Source: Antrodiella citrinella (Eukaryota; Basidiomycota; Agaricomycetes; Polyporales; Steccherinaceae). Taken from it: a stretch of DNA of 64,000 nucleotides. Location: the NCBI GenBank assembly GCA_004802725.1, contig SGPM01000111.1, positions 1 through 64,000 on the forward strand, in the 5' to 3' direction. This document shows, one piece after another, positions 21,572 through 34,895 of this stretch. Below the pieces are notes generated by a model. The model was not told the DNA's origin. It ran no database searches and saw nothing but the letters and a program-made list of their open reading frames with translations. Positions within the stretch are counted from its first letter, which is position 1. Each line of letters opens with the position of its first letter. The position numbers were made by a program, and so were the translations under genes.

Positions 21572-23006
21572 ATGGCTCATACTATAGACGTTTCCGTTGT
21601 TCCCCCACCACTGAAGGTCGGCTGGTCATCACCACAATCGACCGGACAGACCGTCTCGCGTATGTCGAGCCCGAAAACCTTCCGAGAAACAACCCTGATC
21701 TAATCATCTACCTCTTCTACAGCACTCGTCGAGCGTAAACTAATCCCCGCCGGACCCGCATACCTTGCGCATGTAAGGCGCGCTGTGCACAAACTCACTT
21801 TCGAGGAACATGATAAACATGAGGAGAGCAAACGCCTCGCGAACTCGAACGGCGATGGAGCGAATGGCGACCACGACTACGGCATTGGTGACGAAGAAGA
21901 ACCGGAGGAGTTGTTGTCTTTAGATCCAAAGGAGTGGAAAGTGTGTCATGCATATCCTTTTTACCCGAATATTGCCCTAAAGTGCTTCCTTTCAGAAACA
22001 AGATCACTACGCTGTACTTGGTCTGTCGCATCTACGATACAAAGCTTCCGATGAGCAAATCAAGATCGCTCGTGAGTTGACTGCTGCACTTTGACATTCC
22101 TAAGATCTTACAGTTGGCCCCTAGACCGGAAGAAAGTCCTGAAACATCACCCGGACAAAAAAGCTGGAGTCGCTGGAGACTCTAACGACGACGCATTCTT
22201 CAAATGCATACAAAAGGCTATGGAAGTACTCACCAACGCCGAGCGCCGCCGCCAATTCGACTCCGTCGACCCATTCTACGAGGACCTCGAGGAAGACGTC
22301 CCGACTGCTGGTCAAGTCAAGAACGCCAAAGATCCCAACGCATTCTTCTTCAAAGCGTTCACGCCTGTGTTTGAGCGCGAGGCGCGCTTCAGCAGGAAGC
22401 AACCTGTGCCAATGTTGGGTCCATTTGATGCATCGAAGGAAGAGGTTGAAGGTTTCTACGATTTCTGGTACAACTTCGACAGCTGGAGAAGTTTCGAGTA
22501 CTTAGACAAGGAGATTAACGAGGGCAGTGACAGGTGCGCGCAGTTCATTTCCCCTTATTCTTCAGACTTGTTTATCCTGTTGCAGCCGTGATGATAAGCG
22601 GTACACGGAGAAGAAGAACAAATCGGAACGTGCCCGACGGAAGAAAGAGGATACCGCACGTCTCCGTCAATTCGTCGATCTTGCTCTCGGTGTAGATCCC
22701 CGCATCAAGCGTATCAAGCAGGAGGAGAAGGATGCTCGGGAGGCCAAGAAGAAGGTGAAGACCGGCGGTGTCAACGGCCTGACCCAGAAGCAACAGCTTG
22801 AGGAAGCAAAGAAGAAAGCGGAGGAAGAGGCGAAGCAGAAAGAGGAAGAAGAGAAGGTACGCAATTTCGGATCACGATACTCATGTCTTATATCTAACCA
22901 TGTTTGCATCTCGCAGGTTGCTCGTGCAGAGGCAAAGAAGGCGAAGGCCGCGGCAGCCAACGCAGCGAAGAAGGCCAGACGGGCGGCGCGTGGCGACGAC
23001 GCGTAA
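21572..23006 (+). CDS. ZUO1-like: Zuotin-type ribosome-associated J protein
   Basis: Hsp40 partner of Ssz1/Ssb in the ribosome-associated complex that assists nascent chains. Six exons (21572-21659, 21723-21940, 21996-22071, 22125-22533, 22586-22856, 22917-23006) join in phase to 383 residues. Order: N-terminus with [21 protein letters not shown] domain [20 protein letters not shown] with the HPD motif in [32 protein letters not shown]; the zuotin homology domain ([54 protein letters not shown]); and a charged Lys/Glu/Ala helix that binds the ribosome. It ends at [10 protein letters not shown], without the four-helix bundle that closes yeast Zuo1 (433 residues). The acceptor that restores the HPD motif is the second AG (22124). 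Confidence 0.93.
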
Positions 23007-23508
23007 GATTCTATGCCAACATCCACCCATATCTCGATCCTTTCCCCAGTCAATGGTGCCATTTTTTTTGGTGGTCGTGGCTCCCCATTCATCACATACA
23101 CTGCATCTTCCTGCATAAATTCTCTGTAGACCAAGCTTGTCTTCTCCTTGTAGAACGCTTGATACACTATGTTGTTCACTTGGTTTCCCTTTTCTTTGGT
23201 GTTTTGAGTATCGATGTATTTTCTGTTTCAGTCAACATCCTGGCCAAATGATCGACAATTGCAATTGTGATCGGCTACGTGCCCATCTTGCAACTCGACC
23301 GTGACCACGGCAAGAGCGTTGCGCGTCTCGCTGTCTTTCTCGCATGCGGTGGCAAGCAGTATTCTATTGGATCATGTAACGGCAATGTAAGACCTTGGAT
23401 GGGCGGAGACGCCTCGTGCGGGTCCAGCAGGCTGCGGCGGTCCTTCTCAAATAACGCGTCCCAACAGGTCCCAACTGGCAGGTCGCCCCGAACTTCATCC
23501 TGTACATT
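23007..23508 (+). other. Intergenic region, promoter of acyl-CoA synthetase 2
   Basis: 500 bases between the zuotin stop and the ATG of synthetase 2, both on the plus strand. It includes a T-run (tttttttt near 23053) and no recognisable coding text. Confidence 0.45.
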
Positions 23509-26297
23509 ATGGCCCCTCCCTATCTGCAGTTTCCTGTCCCGTATCTGAAAATTGACCTCGATGAGCAGAGTTTAGAGGTGCCTGGTACAAAAAGAGCAGG
23601 CCAAACAGGTACGTGCCTCTCTTGCGTAGCGAACTCAACACCCTCTCATTTCATCTCTTATAGCTCATTATCGGAATGGTAAGCTGTGATCTGACTCGAG
23701 ACCGCACTGGTGCGTTACTGACTTGTCGCCAGCCTCGCTTCCATTCGTAGGCTTGGACTCTCCAGGAACCGTAAAGAACCTCCAAGAGGTCTTCGAGAAC
23801 GGGCTCTACTACGGAGGACCGGACGCGCCGTGTCTCGGTCAAAGGACGCTCATCTCGAAAGAGCCACTGAGATGGGCCGACTCGCTCGAATGGCAATCGT
23901 ACGGGACCGTCGACGCGCGCCGACGGGCGATCGGAAGTGGAATCTACAAGCTGTTTCGGGATGGAGTTGTTGGCGGTGGGACGCTGCAGACGGTCGGGAT
24001 ATGGAGTAGGAACGTTGCAAGTATGTGTTAACGTGTCTTGTGGGATTCGTGACCTGGTTCTCACTGACCCTGAGTAGACTGGCAGCTCATCGATCTCTCG
24101 CTGCATTTGTTCAACCTCGTCAATGTGGCCTTGTACGATACCCTGGGCAGGGACTCAGTAGGTGAGTATTCATGCCTGCCGCGATGTCGTTTAGACCTTA
24201 ATACTGACGAATAATATAGAACATGTGTAAGTGTGCAGATCTTTGGGACTCAATGCCTTATGATGACGCTTTCTATTCAGTATCAACCATGCAGAGACCT
24301 CAATCGTGTTTGCATCTACTCAGAACATCCCTACCCTCCTACAACTCTCGCATCGCACGCCCTGTCTCAAGGTCATTGTCGTAATTGAGGAGCTCGAGGA
24401 AGAGGCCAAGTGTATCTTAACTATGTGGGCCCGGTCGCACAACGTCAAATTGATGGAATTCAGTGAGATCGAAGCACTTGGGCAGGCGCATCCTTGCAAG
24501 CCACTCCCAGCCTCCAGCGATGCCATCGCTACAATCTGCTACACCTCGGTATGTTGTATCGACATTTCTCGCACCGTCTTATGACGCGCTGACCCGTGTC
24601 ATCAGGGTACCACTGGCGTGCCTAAAGGTGTGGTGTTGACGCAGGGCAGCCTTGCAATTGGTGCACATGCACTTTTGTACGGGGGAAAGTTCGACGGAGA
24701 GCCGGTGGTCGAGTTCTCGTATCTTCCACTTGCACACATATTCGAAGTGAGTCTATACTTACTGGTTTCATTGTTCCGCGCACTTACCGTGACCTGCAGC
24801 GTGTCGTCCAATTGAGTGTCTTCGTTTCAGGTGGCTCGGTCGGTTTCGGTACTGGAGACCCTCTGCGGCTTATCGAAGACATGCAGCTTGTCAAGCCGAC
24901 CATTCTCGTCTCCGTCCCTCGAGTGATGAACAGGATCGTAGCTGCGGCTATGGCTGCGTCTAAAGCTCCCGGCTTGAAGGGAACGCTGTTCAACTACGCG
25001 CTGGCCACGAAACTGGCGAACTTCCGAAAGAATGGAGAGACGAAACATGTTTTGTGGGATCGCCTAATCTTCAGCAAAGTGAGGAATTTGTTGACGAGCC
25101 TATTCAATCATCGTTTCATGATGAAACCTCACAGATTCAAGCAATACTTGGAGGCAAGCTGAAGATGCTCGGTCTCGGTTCTGCACCGATGCACCCTGTC
25201 GGTCTTGAATTCTTGAAGATATCTCTGGGTTGTCAAGTTATCGAAGGGTACTGAATGACCATTCTTCTGGTTTGAAAATTTCTGACCTGCAGCTCTACGT
25301 AGCTACGGTTCCACGGAGAACTGTGGGGCAGGCGGTCGCGCAGTCGCCTTCGACCCCACGTCTGCTGGCACGGTAGGGCCACCTGGCATCAGTATGGAGT
25401 GGAAGCTAGTAAACGTGCCCGCGCTGGATTACAGTAGCGAGGACAAGCCCAACCCCAGAGGCGAAATTTGTACTCGCGGGGCTACTCAATTCACGGGATA
25501 CTTCAAAGGTACAGGCACTCTTGACCTCTTTCATCCATACTCATTCTATGCCAGATGAGACGAATACGAAGGCTGCAATTGACAAAGAAGGCTGGTTCCA
25601 TACCGGCGATGTCGGAGAGCTTGACTCGAAGGGTCGCTTCAAGATTATTGATCGAGTAAAGGTATGTACATCATTCGGTGTCCTCGCGTTCTTCAAGAGT
25701 TTTCTGATGTCCTTTCACCACACCAGAATATCATGAAACTTGCTCAAGGAGAGTATGTGGCTGTGGAAAGAATTGAGACAATGTATAGCGCGTCACCGGT
25801 GGTCGCTCAGCTATATGTGCACGGTGATTCCCTGCAATCCTACTTGGTCGCCGTCCTCGTGCCGGACCCCGTACAGCTGGCTTCCATTGCTTCAATAGTT
25901 CTTAAGGCTCGCGTCGTCCCAGATGATCATGGGCGGTTGGGACAAGCGATAGCGGATCCACAAGTGGTCGACGCACTCTTCACAGAGTTGGCGAAGGAAG
26001 GCAACAAGAATGATCTCAAGGGGTATGAACACATTGTACCTGTCTATCCTACTGTGCGCTCACAAGCTCGCAGGTTCGAGAAGATCAAACGCATTCACGT
26101 AACGCTGGATCTCTGTACAGTCGAAGAGGGGACCCTAACACCCACTCTGAAAATCCGTCGGTAAGTGCAGGTCCGCTATGTCATTCATGCGTTCCTGAAC
26201 ATCATCTCTCTGCAGGAAGGATGCATACAACAAGTGGAAGGGTGCTATTGATGCAATGTACAAGTTGCCGGAACCCACCACTCGTGCCTTGCTGTAA
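23509..26297 (+). CDS. Long-chain acyl-CoA synthetase, copy 2
   Basis: Paralogue of 9421-12361, same family and reaction. Fourteen exons: 23509-23608, 23664-23678 (15 nt), 23733-24020, 24078-24161, 24220-24226 (7 nt), 24281-24548, 24606-24746, 24800-25078, 25135-25247, 25303-25508, 25555-25661, 25727-26022, 26074-26160, 26216-26297; 690 residues. Motifs: [88 protein letters not shown]. After the first exon every coding block has the same length as in copy 1, so the two are a clean duplication. Copy 2 lacks three introns that copy 1 has. There is no PTS1-type ending (TRALL), so endoplasmic reticulum, lipid droplet or cytosol are more likely than PTS1 import into peroxisomes. Confidence 0.95.
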
Positions 26298-27346
26298 TTC
26301 TGTCTACGCTGTTGACTGTTTGTACTCCTGCTTTTGTTCTTCTGCTATGCTTATTATATGTTTCTTGGACGCGGATAGATGAACAGTGATCTACGTGAAG
26401 ACTTCGGCATCGTACCTTACGGCTTTTTGATTTTAAGGAACAAACATAGGCCACTTTGACGTGGACGCCTCTAAATTCATATTGTCATGTTTCTTATCGG
26501 CTGATTTTTGTAACGGCAGAATTCGCAACACACACTTCGATGAAGAGAATATTTCCAACTGACATTCTCCGGCCACTCGGGATATTGGCAGGTTCTGATT
26601 TCAAGTTCCCCGGTCAATGTGTGGTCAGTGGTCACTCAGACTGGTACCCTTTTCATATCTGCGTCCCTATCCTGCTCATCTGATAGGTTATTGCCTTTAG
26701 GACTCATGTGGCTCTTCTTGATACTCCAACTTGAAGTTCTGTGGATTGAGTCCTGATGGCCCGGAACCTCAATTGACGAGTAGTGACGGGCCTTGCGAGC
26801 AAATATACCTGCAGAGTTGCATAGTATAGACTATCAGCCATGGCGCACACACGTCTTCAGACGCCACGGGGCTCAAGTACCGTGGATTCGCGACAATGCT
26901 CACACCGGTAATTCGTGCTCCAGATTGTGTTCAGTTCACCTCTGCTACCCGACTCTCTCGGATACTGCATAGGCAGCTATGACTGATACATATTCGAAAG
27001 TCCAGTAGAGCCCATAATACCCAAGAGGTACGCTTCTTCCACCCCATCTTTTTTCCTTTTTCCTGTTTTAAAGTCAGCTGGACACCCCCTCAAACGATGT
27101 TCTGAATGCAGTCGACCACATCCGGTAACGTCACAAGGGCGAACAGCCACGAAGAGAGACGGCAACTGGCTCCGGAGAATGTCTATGCTGATGCCCATGT
27201 TGTCGAAACAGATTATTGGCAGTGAATATAGAGCGGGTTAGCCTTACGAGTAGGATCGTCGACTCTGATTATTCAATTTATATGGCGGGTATTTAAGAAG
27301 GTGGGTCTTTCGCATCTACCGTTACCAGCTATTGCCCCACGTCCAA
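26298..27346. other. 1 kb intergenic region, promoter of the P450
   Basis: No coding text recognised on either strand. The part next to the P450 start (27270-27346) is AT-rich, with ttcaatttatatggc near 27273, and probably holds its promoter. Confidence 0.45.
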
Positions 27347-29704
27347 ATGTCACTCAGCATATTGACGCAACCAGCGACCATAGTGCTCTCCTTACTAGGA
27401 GCCTTCTGGCTTCTTTGGAAAGTATTGTCACGTTTACAGTCATCTCCCCTTGACAAACTTCGAGGTCCTCCATCGGCTTCATGGTTGCGGGGTAAGTAGC
27501 CTGGATTGTATTATGTCGACAAGCTATTCAATGCACAACAGGACATTCGAGAGACCTATTCAATCGCCACGGTTGGGATTTTATAGATGGTCTTGCCACT
27601 CAGTATGGAACCGCATCCAAGCTTCAGGGACCTTTCGGTGTAAGTACCTATAGCGTATCATTTGCAGATGTGCTAACTATGTTCACAGTCTAGGAACCTC
27701 TTTGTTTTTGACCCAACTGCGCTATATCACATCATTTTGAAGGACGCTCATGCTTACGACCAACCAAAATGGATGATTGAGTAGGATACTCCGAGTGTAC
27801 GACGTGGCAGGGATGACTCTGAAACATCATCACTAGGTCTCACATGTTGGCATTTGGAGCAGGTCTCGCGGCTACACGCGGTATTTGGCATATTCATGAC
27901 CAATTATCGTCTTGGATACACGTCTGACTATTGGCAGGGGATCATCACCGCCAACAACGCAAAATGCTGAATCCTGCCTTCTCAATCAATCACATGCGAG
28001 AGATGACACCCTTGTTCTACAAGATAGCAACAAAGGTAGTTTCTAGTCAGCTTCATTGAAACCTCAGCTGACCCGGGCTCAGCTACGCAATGCCATATTG
28101 GTAGAAGCCAAAGACGGCCCTCGAGATATGAACATGTTGGAGTGGATGGGCCGCGCTGCGCTCGAGCTGGTTGGCCAAGGTGGTTTAGGTTATTCGTTTG
28201 ACCCGCTCACTGAGAAGGTACCTAATGCGTTCGGCGATGCTATGAAAGCATATCTGTACGTTCTCAAGCAAAATTCGTGACCAACATGCAGCAAGATTAC
28301 TGACCGGCGCATAGACCCACACTGTTTAGTTTGGGGTCCCTTCGCTATTTCTCTCACTACGTCAAGTATCTCGGAAGTCCATCCTTCAGACGTAGTATGG
28401 TGGACATTATGCCTTACAATAACCTTCGCAGGATCGTGGGTTTGAGCGAAACGATGCACTCCATGGCGTATCAGGTTTTTGAGAGCAAGAAGCAGGCATT
28501 CGCTGCAGGAGACGAGGCTGTGTTAGAACAAGTTGGAGAAGGACGGGATCTGATGAGTATCCTCTGTATGTCGATCGTTTTTTGCATGAAAGTCAAGAGA
28601 CTGAAGATAATGTTTCCAGTGAAAGCTAACATGACTGCATCGGAAGACCAGCGACTCCCTGAACATGAGTTGATCGGTCAAATGAGGTGAGCTGTCTGTA
28701 GGCTCGTATCTTCCAACTAAAACATTGATCAGACCGCGTTTAGTTCGCTCGTATTCGCGGCCACCGATACAACCTCGACGGCACTAACGCAAATTTTGCA
28801 ACTTCTTTCGGAGCACCCCGAAGCTCAAACTCGCTTACGAGCAGAAATCCGGGAAGCAGCTCAGGGAGGTGAAGTCCCTTACGACTCCCTCGTCAATATG
28901 CCATATTTGGACGCCATTTGTCGTGAGACACTCAGACTGTAAACAAGTTCTCTGAATATTTCAACCTTTGGTCCCTTCTGACTCTGATCTTCTAGCTACG
29001 CGCCGGTTAGTTTTGTGTTTCGAGAGTAGGTTTGACTGTTCGACAGTTGTGTTGCGTCGTTGATTTTAAACCGGTATAGGTGTATTCAAGACAATATCCT
29101 TCCGTTAGCGGAGCCAATTGAGGGAGCCAGCGGCGAGATGATGAATGAAATTGAAGTCCCGAAGGGCACCACTATTCTCATTGGTATTCGCGCATGCAAC
29201 CGGAACAAAGCCATCTGGGGCCCTGATGCTTTGGAGTGGAAACCCGAACGCTGGCTATCACCACTGCCCAAGGCGGTCACAGATGCTCATATTCCAGGCG
29301 TATATTCCAATCTGTAAGCAGTCAAGACAGGTCTCAAATATTTCGCACGTTGACCTCATTCTAGCATGACCTTCCTTGGCGGCGGAAGATCTTGCATGTG
29401 CGTATTTTTCGACGTCATAACACACAACGAGGCTTCTGACATGACTACCGTAGCGGATTCAAGTTTTCCCAACTTGAAATGAGTGAGCTTGCTATCTTTC
29501 TTCTGAACGGTTCTCAGCTGATGCGTCCGTGCAAAAGAGGTCATCCTGTCGGTGCTTATCAATTCGTTCAAGATTTTCCCTCCTGACAACAAGGACGACG
29601 TTGTTTGGAATTTGGCCAGCGTACGATATCCTACAGTCGGCAAAGAATCGACTAAACCGGCCTTTCCAATGAAGCTGGAACGTCTGCCAGCTTTGTCCCA
29701 CTGA
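27347..29704 (+). CDS. Cytochrome P450 monooxygenase
   Basis: Haem-thiolate oxygenase anchored in the endoplasmic reticulum. The N-terminus MSLSILTQPATIVLSLLGAF carries one membrane helix, followed by LDKLRGPPSASWLRGH, the Pro-rich hinge. About a dozen short introns interrupt the gene; the product is about 550 residues. P450 marks seen: the I-helix LVFAATDTTSTALTQ, the K-helix ExxR (CRETLRL), the meander WGPDALEWKPERWL and the haem loop FLGGGRSCIGFKFS with its Cys ligand, whose codon ATC is split by an intron near 29399-29453. The end (VWNLASVRYPTV, FPMKLERL) is typical of basidiomycete microsomal P450s. The substrate cannot be read from the sequence; the neighbouring lipid genes are only a hint. 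Confidence 0.93.
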
Positions 29705-29979
29705 ACTCCGAATACAAGTTGCTCCGAAAGGTCTTACATACGCTATGCGATGCAGTTGGTCCTTACACAACACGAAGGGCTCGAGAAAAGTGTGTGCGTC
29801 GAGACAGAATCTTGTATAAAACAGTCAATGTAAATGTGCATTATGGTAAGATTCAGAGCATACAGGTGAACGAGATTCCAGGAAGAGATGCAAAAACAGT
29901 AGACCAGTACAGCAAATAAAGCATCAGAGGATAGCGATATGATACGAGACGACGACAAACAAGTGAACGGCAGACAAGT

Positions 29980-32900
29980 CTAATCGTCCGAATCAGGAGA
30001 CTTGGCTTTGGTTCTGCTTTTCTTGACTTGTTTCTTGATACGCGCCTGCATCGAACTGTCAGCAATAGCCACCCTAAATTATGATAATATGCCAACCTTT
30101 GCGCGAGTTCGTGCGCCACGACCTAAGCGTTCTTCTTTCGCAGGCTCCCCATTCTCTTCTTCCGCATCTTCTTCGTCCTCAGACGATGACGAGACAACTC
30201 CGTTTTCTTCATCCTCATCTTCCTCGATGGACGACGACGACGGTTCGTCGTCAGATGTATCTGCCTTTCGTCGTTTGCCTTTCGTACGTGCACGTCTGAC
30301 AACGATATGTGAGCGAGAGAAAGGAATCAGGGGATAAGGTGTACATACTTTGCATTGCCATTTGTCTTCGCGGGGGCTTTCCGCTTAGCGGGAAGCTTGC
30401 GTTCGACGCCCTCTGCACGTTCTGCTTTCGCCTTGCTCTAGAATCGAATTCTGAGCGCAGATCAGTCTCATAATGAAGCCAACATACCTTGGCTTCCGAG
30501 CCTTTGTGAAGGCATGCTAGAGAAGATTCGGGCAGGTACACGGTCTTAACAATCTGCAACAGTGTTGAATCAGCAATTAGTGGGGTCGCGAAACTACAAG
30601 AATCACTCATAAGAATCACTCACTTCGTTGGCTGCTTCAGCATTCGGTAGAGGGCGAACGATATCTCCCGGAAGCTTGACTCGGCCAGGGTAGCTTTCAA
30701 CACTCCAAGAATGTTTACTGGCAAAGCTTTTGATGAGATGCTGGGCCAGGTCACTCATCGCGTACAGGTTCTGTAATTCCAGGTTAGTTTCAAGCAGAAG
30801 TGACATCTGCAATGACGTACTTCGCTATACAAGTGTGACTCAATATCTCGTACCGTCTTCGCTTTCATGGCAAGGTAGAATAGGAGAGGAATGTTATCGG
30901 GAGACGCAACAAGGTCAAGGTAGAACTCGATGTATCTGTCAAATTCCGAAATGGGTGAGTGCTGCTCCTCCCAGACGTATACTATCATACCGTGCTATAT
31001 CAGGTAAGGACTCCTCCGTAGTGCCGAAATCTGGGTGATGAGCCAGAAGGTGAAGGAGACGAAAGAAAATCATCTCAAAGCGGGCCAAACGTTCGACTGG
31101 GCATTGCATCAATGTCAGCTGAAATCGTCTCAGATGCAATGAACAACTTACGCTTAGGCATACTATGTACGGCATACAAAACGTATGCTTTGGCCTAAGA
31201 ACGTGTTCAAAGATCGTAAGACCGACAACTGCGGCATCCACTCACTTTGGAAATGACGTCGGCTTCTGGATCATGAACGGCGAGGAAAGGAATCACATTA
31301 AACCCTGGGTTCAGCTTTGCACTAGATAACAGAGCAATCGCTTTGTCCAGGAATGTCATGCGGATTTGATAACAAGGATCCTGTACAACTATAAGCACAG
31401 TTGCTGCTGAGGCGCTGGGACATGCTTTACCTGAATCACGATAGTAAGAGGTACGAAAGTAGACTGAACCTCTGATACAAGATCCTTGACCCCAGCTAGG
31501 TGCAAGAATGATACCGCTGCTTGCAGGCGAAGACGCGCTTTGACTTTAGGACTGAAACATTGTTAGACATGAAATTCGTCAAAATCCAAGGGCCACTTAC
31601 TCATCGTTGCCTTCAGCCGTGAAACTTCCCGCGTAGCGAATTATGGTAGCAAACATATTCAAGACGGGCTTCGCAATTTCCAGCACCTCTTTATCATTGC
31701 GATGAGCAAGACATCGGTTTCGACATGTCTTGAGCGCAAGTATCTTCGCCCTGAGCAGTGGTTCCATGTCGGCATCTTCTGTCCATTCCGAGTCCGCATC
31801 AACATCCATTTCGTCCTAGGAGTTGCGTGTTGGAAACCATCATGAGTAAGAGCCAGTCTAGAACTCACCGAGTATTCGTCGCGTCTCATCAATACTTGCT
31901 TGAGCAGGAATTTCATGATAACGTCGCTTTTGACCTCGAAAGCTTCCGGAGCGTGTAGGGCTACCTGTGCTAAGACGGCGGTGTGCGCCGCCAATAAGTC
32001 TGCGTCGGCATTGACGAGGCTGTCTGCGATCGACTAAAGCATGTTGGTAAGCTATAAGCTCGTCATAAAATGGCGATATTCTTACCTCGACAATGCCTGT
32101 ACAGATAGCTTCACTGTCCTTGTATTGGGTCAACAAGCGAGCAGCAAACTTTGCATGCCTGTGATTCGACTCCATAACATAACGCATAATTCTCTCAAAT
32201 GTTCGCCTGATAAATTAATCGTCAACACCAAAACGGCATGCAAATAATGTACACGTACTTTTCTGTCGGGGCAAGGTTTGCGTCCCACTGTGCGGTAGCA
32301 GCCAAGGCTTGCAGAGAAATCTCCACCAATTTCACATACCGCTCATCCGCAATGGCTTTCGCCAGTTCACCAATATGGAGTTTGTACAACGCAGGTTGGT
32401 GCTTGGAGATGAATGTTAACCATTGTTCTGCACTGCGAGCGGCATCTGCTTGACCATTTCCTTCTAATCCTTTTTGCACCCGACGTAACATTGTCGGTAT
32501 CGACGATTGGTTCACTATCCGCAGACTCGATCGTCGAAGGAACGCGGTCATGGTTGGGAGAATGGTTGAGGATGACTGTTCGACCCGACGAAGGAATTCA
32601 TTCTGTAAGACAGCGGCAAGTCAGTTCCATGTCGCATCGCTGCACATCATGCACGATGAGCCTCAACCATACAGGATGTAATTGAACGCACCGACGACTT
32701 CACAAGGCTCTTAAGATCCGTTTGAGGATCCATGCAGGTTTTCAGCAGCTTGTACAAACGACTCTCATTCAGGGCCGCAAACTCATTCAGGTCGTCAACT
32801 GCCTTGACTGGATCCAGGAAAGAGACTGAAAATGTAATCTGAGTATATTGCCGTGGAAGCATTTATGTACCTACTTGCAAGTCGCTTGATGATGTCGTTC

Positions 32901-34895
32901 AGCTCCTTGACCACGTTCTCCTCGTTTTCATCAATAACACCCCCCTACCAACCTATTAGTCTAGCCAGACAACAAAAACGGTAAAACGTACATTATGCTT
33001 GACGCAGGCATCGACATAACGATCGAAGATATTTGGATGTCTATGATGGACAAATAAGCACTCGAACAAACTACGAGTGGGTCAACACTTACCCCAGTTT
33101 GAGACCGGACAGGGACAGCAATGAATTTCTTGCCGTGTCATCGAGTAAACCGGTTGTGAAGAGCAATCGGTCCGTCCAGGCAATTTCGTCAACATCTGTG
33201 GACTTGCTATTCGACGACGACGGAAGTGGTAGAATATAGTCAGCAAGAGCCTGGTCCGTAATAGTCCTGTGTTGCAGTCTCAGTCAAGCAGCTCAGAAAC
33301 GCACGTGCTGTGCTTACTTGACGTCTGTGTTAGAGCTCGCATTTCGTAAAAGTGCTTGCGGAATCCATGAGAAGTGATTGAATGCAGCTGGGTCATTGCT
33401 CTCACTTCCGAAACAAGATTAGTATGATGAGAATAAAGATAGACAGGTTTACGCACATTTCTGGGTATGCTACACTATATAACTGAGCTAGAGCATTGGT
33501 CGCTTCAATCTGGACCGACCGCTGTAATAAGACCACCGTGAGTCGCTGAGAACGTCCTGAAATAAAAGCAACCGACTTTTCTGTCCAATCCACGCCCAGC
33601 TATAAGTCGTAGTTGCTTCGTGTTGACATGATGTAGAGCTGTCTCATAGTCCAACTGAGCGTAGAGCTTGCAGACAGCCGCTCTTACTTTCTCATCTGGG
33701 TCGAATATTTTGCTCTCCAAAGCGTCTGAACAATACTGAGTTGATTCCGACTTGACAGGGGACGAATAGATTACCTTCAATTTGGTCTCGCATCTCTGGC
33801 AAGTTGGACAAGACACCCTTGCAGCCTTCTATAAAGGCCAGTCGGACAGCCTGTACTTTGTCCTGCCGCCTATGAAGCCATACAGTGCACGCTGGACGAT
33901 ACTTCCTGGCAAACTCTGCGCCGTTCTTCTCCGACAAGATCTCTCCCATGACCTGAGTTGCCAACAATCTGATTTGAAGGTTCTCCGTAGCAAGCTCAGC
34001 TTCCAGTTGTGGTATAACGTTGGCCAACAATGCCGGACAAGATCGACTGAGTTCTTTGATAAGATCATGTGCGTTCCGGACTTCGTCGTAGTCCTCATTC
34101 TTGGCGTGCGACGTAATTTCTGTTGAAAGGTACTGGCAGACGTGTTGCTGGAGTTTGTCTGCTGTTGAATTGCAAACAGACACAGCCAAACGGTATGCTG
34201 GGTGATCGGCACCCTGATAAGACAACTATTGAGTTGGCTTTGATCAGTGCGAACGGGGCTTAGAAACGCACTGTATGCTTGTCCGTGAACTGCTCCAGTA
34301 TAGAAAGCAGAACGTCCGAAGGAAGACTACTGCTCTCATCAATCAGAGCAACTAAGATGTCTGTCAAAAAGAGCTCGATCTTCTTCGGTAAGTCGTGCTT
34401 GACTAGGTTGAAGAAGCTCCGGAAGACCTCTGCCATAAGTTCTTCAGCCTTTGGCAAATCGCAGACCAAGACCACGCTTTTGACGGTGGATAGAGATTCC
34501 AGTAAGTGAAAGTACTCGTTGTAGTAGGGTGCATCTGTGCCCTTGAGGCCAGTCGAGAGTTGCCGGAAGAAGAAGGAGAAGATGTCTGCGAGCTCGTCCT
34601 GGGTATAAGGTGCGTCTGGGGCGTAAAGGCGAAGCAAATCAGCCAGACAGCAAGCAGCAAGTGCTTTGACCCCCCGGTCCTTGTGAAGTAGAATAGATTT
34701 GTTGACCAGCTCCTTTCGCACAGCAGACAACGACTGCGTGTCCACAAGCTCCTGGTCCATGTCCGCAAGCTCCTTATGCAGAGCCTGCATCTTCTTCTGG
34801 AGTACATCTGTAGAGAGACCTTTTCCAACGAGTTTGTCGTGGAAAGCCAGCTTCTTCGGAGAGGACTGACCAGCCCCTCGCGTCTGTGCCACCAT
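29980..34895 (-). CDS. PDS5: Sister chromatid cohesion protein PDS5
   Basis: HEAT-repeat regulator of cohesin that holds or releases sister chromatids with Wapl and Eco1. The start (AFHDKLVGKGLSTDVLQKKM, LVNKSILLHKDRGVKALAAC) is the family hallmark. HEAT helices follow: CLADLLRLYAPDAPYTQDEL, FRSFFNLVKHDLPKKIELFL, ALESKIFDPDEKVRAAVCKL and many more over about 17 exons; about 1,300 residues, the usual size. The C-terminus (30.0-30.4 kb) is a basic/acidic disordered tail with Lys-Arg clusters and runs of Ser and Asp/Glu (ADTSDDEPSSSSIEEDEDEE), ending SPDSDD. It faces NAA15 across a 370-base divergent promoter. ATG 34895 gives the family-typical N-terminus. Exon limits inside the middle part are not all resolved. 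Confidence 0.92.
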
